From an uncultured Coriobacteriaceae bacterium (GTDB lineage: Bacteria; Actinomycetota; Coriobacteriia; Coriobacteriales; UMGS124), in assembly GCA_900539345.1 (NCBI GenBank), contig UQBS01000025.1, positions 1 through 40,226 on the forward strand: a stretch of DNA of 40,226 nucleotides, read 5' to 3'. This document shows, one piece after another, positions 34,176-40,226 of this stretch; the stretch's first letter is position 1, and every line of letters begins with the position of its first letter. A model generated the notes under the pieces. That model was not told where the DNA came from, made no database searches, and saw nothing but the letters and a program-made list of their open reading frames with translations. The position numbers and the translations under genes are program-made.

Positions 34176-34249
34176 TATTATAAGCAAGTGCGGTTCATAG
34201 GAGGACCGTGTTCTCTCGTAAGCGTGTCGACTCGATTCGCTTACTCGGT
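34176..34249 (+). promoter_or_regulatory. csp promoter box and structured 5' leader
   Basis: TATTATAAG at 34176-34184 offers overlapping -10 hexamers (TATTAT or TATAAG); the -35 is weak. The roughly 90-nt leader has a perfect hairpin GTAAGCG 34218-34224 / CGCTTAC 34238-34244, enclosed by ACCG 34204-34207 / CGGT 34246-34249. Long structured leaders are typical of cold-shock mRNAs and can act as thermosensors. Confidence 0.45.
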
Positions 34250-34282
34250 TTGCCCGTAAAAGGGTAGAAAGAAAGGCTAGAC

Positions 34283-34486
34283 ATGGCTCAGGGTACTGTT
34301 AAGTGGTTCAATCCGGACAAGGGCTACGGCTTCATCTCTCGTGAGGACGGCGACGATCTGTTCGTGCACTTCTCCGAGATTCAGATGGACGGCTTCAAGA
34401 CCCTGGACGAGGGCCAGAAGGTCGAGTTCGAGATCACCACTGGCCAGAACGGCAAGCTGCAGGCCAGCAACGTCCACAAGCTCTAA
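34283..34486 (+). CDS. Cold shock protein (CspA family)
   Basis: The 67-residue single OB-fold nucleic-acid chaperone has RNP1 KGYGFI and RNP2 LFVHFSEI, which bind single-stranded RNA or DNA. Length and sequence are canonical. ATG 34283 is preceded by AGAAAGAAAGG. The gene is monocistronic, between its own leader and a strong terminator. Whether it is induced by cold or expressed constitutively cannot be read from the sequence. Confidence 0.97.
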   Translation: MAQGTVKWFNPDKGYGFISREDGDDLFVHFSEIQMDGFKTLDEGQKVEFEITTGQNGKLQASNVHKL

Positions 34487-34510
34487 GTTTTACTTTTAAG
34501 CGATTTTGCT

Positions 34511-34541
34511 GAGGGGTGGCCTTGTGCCGCCCCTTTTTTTG
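34511..34541 (+). terminator. Rho-independent terminator after csp
   Basis: GGGGTGGC 34513-34520 pairs with GCCGCCCC 34526-34533 (one G-U), followed by TTTTTTT. Confidence 0.9.
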
Positions 34542-34603
34542 TTTGTCGACCACGTCTGCTTGGCAAGCGCATCTGCTCGATATCAAGCAAACGGCGGCTT
34601 GTG

Positions 34604-34620
34604 CATCTATATTATAGATG
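34604..34620. repeat. Perfect AT-rich palindrome downstream of the HAD gene
   Basis: CATCTATA-T-TATAGATG is an 8+1+8 perfect palindrome between the csp terminator and the end of the HAD gene (minus strand). No U-tract follows on either strand. It could be a transcript-end hairpin or a protein site. Confidence 0.35.
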
Positions 34621-34646
34621 GAGTGTTGGAATCAGCCGAAAGCGGG

Positions 34647-35528
34647 CTACTTGGCGCGAATCTGGGAAATCTGTTCCAGCAGGCGAGGAACTGCCAGCTC
34701 GGTGTTGGCACCAATCTCAAAGCGACAATACTGCTTGACTTCGGGCATAGCGTTCGCAACGCAGACGCTGTTGGGGATGGCTTTGAGCATCGAGAGGTCG
34801 TTCATCGAGTCGCCGATGGCAAGGACCTCCGTGGGCCGCATGCCGTATGCGTTGAGCAGCATGTTGATGCCGCCAAGCTTCGTGCGCCCCTTCAGCGCGA
34901 CGTCCACCCATTTGTCGCCGCAGGCACTGAACTCGAAATGCTCTGACAGCTCGTTCGAGAGGTCCTGTGCGAGCTTGCGAGCCCCTGAATAGGCAACGAT
35001 ACCCAGCTTGCTTATCTGTGCGTCCTCAAGGCCGGCTGTTGCCGGACGCACGCACGCTTCATGCAGGCTTTCTATCTTGCTGCGAACAAAATCTGCTTCC
35101 ATGTCCATGACGTAGGGCGCCTCGGGGCCGTACACGACAAATCCCAGTGGCATAGGGTCGTCAATGACGCGCTGCAGGAGTGTACGTGCCGATTCCAAAC
35201 CGACGGTTTCATGCAAAAGCGTTTGCCCTGCTTGGCGTACATCCATGCCGTTGCAGGCAATGTAGTCGAGCGCGAGGTTGTCGAGCATGGGGCCAAAAAG
35301 CGCCTTGAGGGCAAATACCGGACGCCCGGTTGTGGGTATGAAGCGTACCCCGCTGGCCTGAACGTGCTGGATGGCATCGACTGCCTTGGATGGTAGCCGA
35401 TGATGCGCATCGAGCAGTGTGTCGTCCAAATCGCAGAAAACTGCCTTGACCGTGTGTGCAAGGGTCGCGAGGCAATCTATTCCGCCCAGAGGCGCGATGT
35501 GTGGTGAGCAGGGCCTCTGGGCGGGCAT
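34647..35528 (-). CDS. Cof-type HAD-superfamily phosphatase
   Basis: This 293-residue cytoplasmic hydrolase belongs to the Cof/YbjI-like branch (C2B cap) of the HAD superfamily, which dephosphorylates sugar phosphates, nucleotides or cofactors. Motif I is DLDDT, with Asp33 as nucleophile and Asp35; TTGRP is motif II; a conserved Lys lies in KGRTKLGGI; and GDSMNDLSML is motif IV. About 27 residues precede the usual family start, but ATG 35528 has a good TAGGAG site, so I keep it. It starts 8 nt after the upstream ATP-grasp gene stops and is the last gene of the minus-strand operon. The substrate is unknown. Confidence 0.92.
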   Translation of the reverse strand: MPAQRPCSPHIAPLGGIDCLATLAHTVKAVFCDLDDTLLDAHHRLPSKAVDAIQHVQASGVRFIPTTGRPVFALKALFGPMLDNLALDYIACNGMDVRQAGQTLLHETVGLESARTLLQRVIDDPMPLGFVVYGPEAPYVMDMEADFVRSKIESLHEACVRPATAGLEDAQISKLGIVAYSGARKLAQDLSNELSEHFEFSACGDKWVDVALKGRTKLGGINMLLNAYGMRPTEVLAIGDSMNDLSMLKAIPNSVCVANAMPEVKQYCRFEIGANTELAVPRLLEQISQIRAK

Positions 35529-35536
35529 GGAATCTC

Positions 35537-36481
35537 CTACAGAAGGGTCTCGTCTGCAATCTCGCAGAACTCGTTTGCGAGCTCGGCGAGATTGATGTCG
35601 GCTGCGGTCAGTGCCGCCATGATGGGGGAGCCCTGCGACAGGCTCGGTGCTGCGTCAACGTCGAGCACGCGCGCACATCCGCCGTCCCACACAAGACGCA
35701 CGCAAGCAAAATCGCGGCAACCACATGCAAGGAAGGCGTCGAGCGCGCACCGCTCGACTTCGCTGCGAATAGCCTGAGCATCTTGCTCGTCGTCGGCAAG
35801 ACTTTGCATATCCATGGGGACTTGCCACATCGAACTGTCGCCAAGCGCGCCCTTCACCTCGATGGGGGGCAGGATGAGAATGTCCGAAAGGTCGCCCATG
35901 ATGCACACAATGAGCTCGACACCCTTGATCTGAGGGCGTACGACGGCGCGCTTGCCGGCATCCTCGAATGCGATGAGCGCTTCCGAGAGCTCCTTTTGAT
36001 TCCGCACTGCAACGCCGGGGTTCAGGAACTCCGCGCCATCGGCACGCAGAGTGAGCGGCTCACCTGGGGCAAACGTGTTGGCTACGATGCTGCTGAGCTG
36101 GCCAGTTTGCAGCAGGGCGCCTTGGACCGACGGGGCCAGCGTGAGCTGCTCCACCGCCCCAGCGTCGATGCTGCCCTGGGCCAGTGCCTCCTCGATGATG
36201 TAGGAGAGCTGCGCGGCGTCACGGCAACGCCTGATTGTGGCTGCGTTGGCGCCCAGGTAGGGGATACCCATCGAGTCAAGAAGCTCTTGGGCATCGCCTG
36301 CCTCGTGCCAGGCGTTTCCGTTGACAATCGCAAAGTCAGGCTTGGCCATCTGCAGTGCGACGGGCAGAAGGTCGTTGCATACGACGCAGGTTACCTCGTT
36401 GCCCTGCTGAGCGAATGCCTGAAGAAAACCCTGGTTTGCCATCGTTTCGTCTTGTACCAAAATCGCGATGTTGCGCGGCAT
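35537..36481 (-). CDS. Degenerate D-Ala-D-Ala ligase-like ATP-grasp protein
   Basis: The 314-residue protein follows the layout of D-alanine-D-alanine ligase: an N-terminal domain with SMGIPYLGANAATI (compare IPyxGs) and a C-terminal ATP-grasp-like part with VVRPQIKGVELIVCIMGD (compare EGxExTVgvlG) and VLDVDAAPSLSQGSPIMAAL (compare ExNTxPGmTxxSxxP). Key residues differ: the Lys expected after the IPyxG segment is absent (RRCRDAAQLSY), and Asn of the metal-binding ENTxPG reads Asp. It may have lost ligase activity or use another substrate. ATG 36481 has GAGGGAG upstream. It sits between ricT and the HAD gene in one operon. Confidence 0.75.
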   Translation of the reverse strand: MPRNIAILVQDETMANQGFLQAFAQQGNEVTCVVCNDLLPVALQMAKPDFAIVNGNAWHEAGDAQELLDSMGIPYLGANAATIRRCRDAAQLSYIIEEALAQGSIDAGAVEQLTLAPSVQGALLQTGQLSSIVANTFAPGEPLTLRADGAEFLNPGVAVRNQKELSEALIAFEDAGKRAVVRPQIKGVELIVCIMGDLSDILILPPIEVKGALGDSSMWQVPMDMQSLADDEQDAQAIRSEVERCALDAFLACGCRDFACVRLVWDGGCARVLDVDAAPSLSQGSPIMAALTAADINLAELANEFCEIADETLL

Positions 36482-36520
36482 CGTTGTGTTGCTCCCTCGT
36501 CGGTCGTGTCGATGTAATCG

Positions 36521-38179
36521 TTATTGCTCGTTTGAGCCACCCTTGTCACCGGGACGCCTGCGACGGCGAGTCGGAGCCTGGCTCGTAGAAGGAGTCGATC
36601 CCTCTGCGCCGGACGGCTTGTCCTGCGCCGGTTTGGTGTGCCTGCGGCGTTCTGCCTGTGGGCGCTGCTGCTTGGACCCTGCCTCAGGGGAGGGCGCCGT
36701 GCGCCTGCGGGGCTTTTGCTCGCCCGAACGATGAGACTCTTGCGGTGCGGCCTGACGCTGGGTGTTTTTGACTTGCGTCTGCTCGGCAGCCTGACCCTGT
36801 TGGCCCTGTTGGACTGGGGCGGCGGCGCTGTGGTGACGGCGCGTGCGCTTCTGGGGCTCGCCGGCCGGCTCGGTCGCCTTGCCGGATTTGGCACCGGCCT
36901 GCTTGGCGGCGTTTGCCTGGCGGCGAGACTTGGTTATGTCGTCTGCCGGGTTCTTGGCATCGCGCGTCGCGGGGGCCGTGCGCTTGGCGTCGGGGCTTGC
37001 CTTCTGCGTGCGGCGCGGTCGCATGCCGCCACCGCGCGGGCCGCGCTTCTGCTCTTCCTTCGGGGCCTGAGCCGTGTCGTTGCCCTGGGCGTTGCCTTCC
37101 TCGGCGGTCGGTGCGGGTTTGGACTGGCGGCGCGGCTTGCGGGCGGGCGTTGCCTGCGCGGCAGGCTCGGCCTTGTCGGTCTTACGCTTGCGCGGGGTCC
37201 GCTGCGAGTCGAGCAGCGACATGTCGAGCGCATAGCCATCGCCCTCGCCGTTTGCGCGGTCGAGCTCGGCAAGCTGCATGGCAATTTCCGCCGTGCCGAG
37301 CGCCTCGAGCGCCTCGCGTGTCACGGTGTCGGGGCGAAGCGGGATGTTCTGCTCCTTGGAACGCTTGCAGCAACCTTCGCTGCAGGTCATGTCCTTGAGG
37401 GCGATGGTGAACGACTTGCCGTTCTCCAGGCGCAGGAGCAGGGTTTCTTTGGGCGTGTTGTACTCGACGATTTTTGCTTTGCCCAGCGGCGTGTCGATGA
37501 GGTTGTTCTTTTTCGGCGCGCGCTGCTTGAAGTCGCGGTATGCGTCGAACTCGTAGCGCAGGCAGCACATGAGCCTGCCGCATACGCCAGAAATCTTCGA
37601 GGAGTTGAGGGGAAGGTCCTGTTCCTTTGCCATGCGGATGGAAACGGGCTGGAACTGGCCGCCGAACCTCACGCAGCACAGCTCCTGGCCGCAGGGGGCG
37701 TAGCCGCCCGCCAGGCGCGCCTCGTCGCGCACGCCGATCTGGCGCATGTCGACGCGCTGGTGAAATTCCCCCGCCAGCTCGCGCACCAGGTCGCGGAAGT
37801 CCACGCGGTCCTCAGCGGCAAAATAAAAGACGACTTTTTCACCGCCGAAGAGAAACTCCACGCCGACAGGCTTGATGTCCAGGCCGCTCTCTTTCACGAG
37901 TTTTCTGAATATGGGCATGGCCTGCTCGCCTTGGGCCGCGAGGTCCTCGGCGCGCTCGATGTCCTTGTCCGTGGCGATGCGCACGACCGGTCGCAGGTCG
38001 CTCTTGCCCTTCAGCTCGGAGTCGGGGACCGAGAAGGGGTCGGCCGTGGCCAAGCCGAACTCAGTGCCGCGCTCAGTGGGAACGATGACGTGGTCGCCGG
38101 CCTTCGCCTGGCTTCTGCCGGGCAGAAACCACAGGTCTTGGGCGTTGAAATGCATGCGGACGGGGATTACGGTCGGCAT
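36521..38179 (-). CDS. ricT: PSP1-domain protein (RicT/YaaT family) with a long basic C-terminal tail
   Basis: RicT is part of the Y-complex (RicA-RicF-RicT) that in Bacillus supports RNase Y-dependent mRNA maturation and developmental phosphorelay. Residues 1-300 are the conserved core, with the PSP1 domain and paired cysteine motifs C163/C168/C169 and C200/C205/C206 that ligate Fe-S clusters in the family; C266, C270 and C271 form a further group. From about 325 to 552 the protein is low-complexity, rich in Lys, Arg, Gln, Pro and Ala, and probably disordered. Bacillus RicT is about 275 residues, so this tail roughly doubles it. ATG 38179 has AAGGAGA upstream and overlaps the holB end by 13 nt. 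Confidence 0.9.
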   Translation of the reverse strand: MPTVIPVRMHFNAQDLWFLPGRSQAKAGDHVIVPTERGTEFGLATADPFSVPDSELKGKSDLRPVVRIATDKDIERAEDLAAQGEQAMPIFRKLVKESGLDIKPVGVEFLFGGEKVVFYFAAEDRVDFRDLVRELAGEFHQRVDMRQIGVRDEARLAGGYAPCGQELCCVRFGGQFQPVSIRMAKEQDLPLNSSKISGVCGRLMCCLRYEFDAYRDFKQRAPKKNNLIDTPLGKAKIVEYNTPKETLLLRLENGKSFTIALKDMTCSEGCCKRSKEQNIPLRPDTVTREALEALGTAEIAMQLAELDRANGEGDGYALDMSLLDSQRTPRKRKTDKAEPAAQATPARKPRRQSKPAPTAEEGNAQGNDTAQAPKEEQKRGPRGGGMRPRRTQKASPDAKRTAPATRDAKNPADDITKSRRQANAAKQAGAKSGKATEPAGEPQKRTRRHHSAAAPVQQGQQGQAAEQTQVKNTQRQAAPQESHRSGEQKPRRRTAPSPEAGSKQQRPQAERRRHTKPAQDKPSGAEGSTPSTSQAPTRRRRRPGDKGGSNEQ

Positions 38180-39264
38180 GTGAGTGTCTCCTTGAGTTCT
38201 AGCAGCATACCTTCGACCGCCAGTCGGGGCAGCGTGTTCTTCTCGACGCGTCGCATGGCGCGTCCTATCGTTTCGATGCAGCTGAGCAGGGCTTCTTGGG
38301 AAAGCCTGGAAAAAGTTGTGACCGCATCGGCAAAATCAATGCAAGCGGGAGTAGCCGCGGGGTTGTTTTGCATCAGCAGCGCATCGCGCAAAAGCGCGCG
38401 TTGTGCCCTCAACGCTGCCATGATACCCGAACGCGTTGCGGCAGTGAGGGCGCGTTTGTGGCGATCTTTCACTTCCTTGAGGGCCGTGGCGCTCAAAATC
38501 GCCTGGGCCTGGTCGTACTCGGCCTCCTGGGCGTCTTGCAGGCTTTGGGTTGAGGCGGTAGCTGCATCGACGAGCGCAGCCGCGCGGCTCATCGCCCAGA
38601 CGTCGTCGCGGCTCGCAAGGCCTGCAAGCGTCTTGAGCGCCATGTCGCGCACGGCCCATTTTGTCTCGTCGCCCAAGTATTGCGTCGCTTGCTGCGTGTC
38701 GGCGCAAAAGGCCAGGGCGGCCCGGCAGCGTTGCTCGGTCTGGCCTGTTGAGGCGCAAAGGTCCGCCACCGTTTGCTCCTGGCTTCTGGCGGGGAAGCGT
38801 ATGGTTTGGCAACGCGAGACGATGGTGGGCAGCACAGCATCGGCGGAAGTCGCCAGTAGGATGAAGACCGTGTCTGCCGGCGGTTCCTCTAAGCTCTTGA
38901 GCAGGGCATTTGCTGAAGATGAGGTAAGAAGCTGCGCCTCGGCCATCATATAGACCTTAAACGGCGAGCAAATAGGGGACAGCTGCACGTCGTCAAGCAT
39001 CTCGCGAATCTGTCCCACCAGGTATCCTGTGGCGCTTTGGGGCTCGAGCCGGTGGATGTCCGGATGGGGGCGACCGAGGTCGGAGGGGCCGATTTGGTCG
39101 AGTCGCGATACAGCGGCGTTTGCCAAAAGCATGGCAGCGTCAGTTTTTGCCGAGTTCGCGGGACCCACAAGAAGGTAGGCGTGGCCTATTTCTTTTTGGT
39201 CGCAGAGCTGGCTGATCAGGTTGCCTGCGTTGCCCCAGGGGGCTGCGATCTGTGCGGCCTTCAT
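38167..39264 (-). CDS. holB: DNA polymerase III delta' subunit-like protein
   Basis: This is a clamp-loader subunit. The 365-residue chain has the AAA+ fold with a degenerate P-loop GPANSAKT (34-41, where GxxxxGKT is usual), the segment SANALLKSLEEPP typical of DnaX/HolB proteins and the SRCQTIRF sensor-like motif. The zinc-binding cysteine cluster expected between Walker A and Walker B is absent: no Cys occurs in residues 42-96. Delta' need not hydrolyse ATP, so it may still work structurally. The ATG overlaps the tmk stop by 4 nt (ATGA), and the gene end overlaps ricT by 13 nt. The tmk-holB-ricT order is conserved in many Gram-positive bacteria, which supports the call. Confidence 0.88.
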   Translation of the reverse strand: MKAAQIAAPWGNAGNLISQLCDQKEIGHAYLLVGPANSAKTDAAMLLANAAVSRLDQIGPSDLGRPHPDIHRLEPQSATGYLVGQIREMLDDVQLSPICSPFKVYMMAEAQLLTSSSANALLKSLEEPPADTVFILLATSADAVLPTIVSRCQTIRFPARSQEQTVADLCASTGQTEQRCRAALAFCADTQQATQYLGDETKWAVRDMALKTLAGLASRDDVWAMSRAAALVDAATASTQSLQDAQEAEYDQAQAILSATALKEVKDRHKRALTAATRSGIMAALRAQRALLRDALLMQNNPAATPACIDFADAVTTFSRLSQEALLSCIETIGRAMRRVEKNTLPRLAVEGMLLELKETLTCRP

Positions 39265-39953
39265 CGAGGTTCCTCGGCGTCTGAAGGGAGCTCAACGGGT
39301 AGGTTGAGCAGGCCGCTTAAGGCATCGCGAATGCGCCCCCATACCTGTTGCACGCTTCCAGAGGCATCCACGATGCGCACGCGCTGCGCTTCGTCGCTTG
39401 CGAGCTGCAGGAACCCTTGGCGCACACGCTTATGGAAGTCGTCGGGCTCGCGCTCCATGCGGTCGGCCCCTTGTGCGCAGGCACGGGTGTGGGCACGTGC
39501 GAGGTCCATGTCGAGCACGAGTGTGCGGTCGGGTTCGAGCTCCCCGCAGGCAAGCACGTTTGCCTTGTGGACGAGATCGGTGCCCAGGCGACGGCCATGC
39601 CCCTGGTAGGCGACGGTCGAATCGTAAAACCTGTCACACAAGACCACGCATCCCCGCTCAAGTGCGGGTTGGATGACGCTTTCGACGAGTTGGGCGCGCG
39701 CTGCCTCAAAAAGCAGCAGCTCAGCCATGGGGGAGATGTCGAGGTCCTGCTTGTCGAGGAGAAGCTCGCGCACTGCCTCGCCCAGGCGCGTCGCCCCGGG
39801 TTCGCGCAAACGCAGCGTTTCGCGACCCTGTGCGTGCAGGGCGTTTTCGACGAGACCGATCTGCGTCGTCTTGCCCACTCCGTCAAGCCCCTCAAAACTT
39901 ATGAGGACGCCGGGGCTGTTGGGGCGCTCGTTGGTGGATGCGACGCTGGGCAT
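39261..39953 (-). CDS. tmk: Thymidylate kinase
   Basis: Tmk phosphorylates dTMP to dTDP for DNA synthesis. The 230-residue protein has the P-loop EGLDGVGKTT (21-30), the REPG motif (LREPGATRLGEAVR), DRFYDSTVAYQG with the conserved DR(F/Y), and a LID-like segment near residues 158-170. An extra 15 residues precede the usual start, but ATG 39953 has an AAGGAAG site. It is the first gene of the minus-strand operon tmk-holB-ricT-ATP-grasp-HAD. Confidence 0.96.
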   Translation of the reverse strand: MPSVASTNERPNSPGVLISFEGLDGVGKTTQIGLVENALHAQGRETLRLREPGATRLGEAVRELLLDKQDLDISPMAELLLFEAARAQLVESVIQPALERGCVVLCDRFYDSTVAYQGHGRRLGTDLVHKANVLACGELEPDRTLVLDMDLARAHTRACAQGADRMEREPDDFHKRVRQGFLQLASDEAQRVRIVDASGSVQQVWGRIRDALSGLLNLPVELPSDAEEPR

Positions 39954-40001
39954 GTGGACTCTTCCTTGTGTCGACGACAGTCTCGTGTACAGAATTGAAG
40001 T

Positions 40002-40045
40002 AGTATAGCTAATCGTTGTGTGTGCTGCGTGACTGCCTGTTATAC
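40002..40045. promoter_or_regulatory. Divergent promoter boxes for tmk (-) and the MarR-like gene (+)
   Basis: On the minus strand TATACT (40007-40002) is a plausible -10 for tmk, with a weak -35. On the plus strand TTGTGT 40016-40021 and TTATAC 40040-40045, spaced 18 bp, suit the regulator gene. Confidence 0.38.
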
Positions 40046-40047
40046 GT

Positions 40048-40058
40048 GCATGACATGC
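40048..40058. promoter_or_regulatory. Short palindrome, possible operator
   Basis: GCATG-A-CATGC is a perfect 5+1+5 palindrome directly after the putative + strand -10 box and 20 nt before the regulator start, where an autoregulatory operator would sit. Confidence 0.3.
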
Positions 40059-40077
40059 CTTGATATTGGGGGTCGTG

Positions 40078-40226
40078 TTGGACCGAAGCCTGTTTTTCGA
40101 GATTCATCGGCAGTTCAACATAGAGCGTCGCGCGCTGGATCCACAGCGGCGTATCGTTTTCGACGATTTCTCGGCCCTTGCGCTCCTTAAGATTTCAGCG
40201 CCCCTGTCGGTGGGCGCGATTGCCAA
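40078..40226 (+). CDS. Probable MarR-type transcriptional regulator (N-terminal part, cut by the window edge)
   Basis: About 49 codons are visible. The sequence (FFEIHRQFNIERRALD, then FDDFSALALLKISAPLSVGAIA) looks like the N-terminus of a MarR-family winged-helix protein, where a first helix is followed by a recognition-domain entry of the form LxxLxxxxPLsvxeIA. The start is TTG 40078, with GGGGG about 5 nt upstream; GTG 40075 is the alternative. The rest lies outside the window, so the ligand and targets are unknown. It is divergent from tmk. Confidence 0.6.
   Translation, partial: MDRSLFFEIHRQFNIERRALDPQRRIVFDDFSALALLKISAPLSVGAIA

Noticed and set aside
36638..38953. A 771-codon open frame on the + strand opposite ricT and holB
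   Set aside because: It is antisense to two well-recognised genes, has no family resemblance and arises from GC-biased third positions of the real genes.
1..40226. CRISPR array, tRNA, rRNA, IS element or prophage
   Set aside because: No regularly spaced direct repeats, no cloverleaf with a T-arm consensus, and no transposase, integrase or phage genes were found on either strand.

Overview
The window is about 40 kb of GC-rich (about 60%) bacterial chromosome, densely coding, with 31 complete protein genes, one gene cut by the right edge and possibly one gene tail at the left edge. The gene set (fused EcfA, DapL, a tandem FeoA-FeoA-FeoB cluster, LuxS, a GlnR-like orphan regulator beside gltBD, a DUF6483-like protein after ruvCAB, many GTG/TTG starts) fits an anaerobic or host-associated actinobacterium of the class Coriobacteriia (Olsenella/Collinsella/Atopobium relatives). 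That placement is inferred from gene content only. I see no phage, insertion sequence, CRISPR array, tRNA or rRNA.

Layout: 78-4731 (+) fused ECF ATPase, EcfT, TruA and DapL, closed by back-to-back terminators. 4887-8989 (-) a Pit phosphate transporter behind a large M16C zinc peptidase. 9143-11715 (+) the Pit-accessory DUF47 protein, then aspS behind a structured leader. 11870-13999 (+) a secreted, membrane-anchored protein with three pilin-type beta domains, then a strong terminator. 14253-17440 (+) ferrous iron uptake: feoA, feoA, feoB and a small FeoB-associated Cys-rich protein. 17564-19462 (+) glnA and luxS. 19630-25737 (-) gltB-gltD, divergent from a GlnR-like regulator at 26040-26708 (+). 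26709-27253 is non-coding and holds the most unusual signal of the window. 27254-28384 (-) a geranylgeranyl-reductase-family flavoprotein. 28783-31432 (+) ruvC-ruvA-ruvB and a DUF6483-like gene. 31562-34100 (+) fhs-folD. 34283-34486 (+) a cold shock protein. 34647-39953 (-) the operon tmk-holB-ricT-(Ddl-like ATP-grasp)-(Cof-type HAD). 40078 to the edge (+) the start of a probable MarR-type regulator.

Functional links: glnA, gltBD and the atypical response regulator form a nitrogen-assimilation block. fhs and folD form the one-carbon folate arm. ruvCAB is the Holliday-junction resolution set. tmk-holB-ricT is a common conserved cluster. Pit and its DUF47 partner lie on opposite strands, separated by the peptidase gene, which is not the usual adjacent arrangement.

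Main discovery candidate: two long stem-loop elements, A at 26722-26855 (+) and B at 27098-27234 (-), lie just downstream of, and in the sense direction of, the two convergent genes that flank them. Their outer and inner stems differ in sequence but are base-paired in both, while the internal-loop strands (TCCTCGTACCGAA on one side, TTCACTGCGGAACT on the other) are nearly identical. Conserved loops on covarying stems are the signature of a structured RNA, or less likely a DNA-hairpin element. I do not recognise the family.
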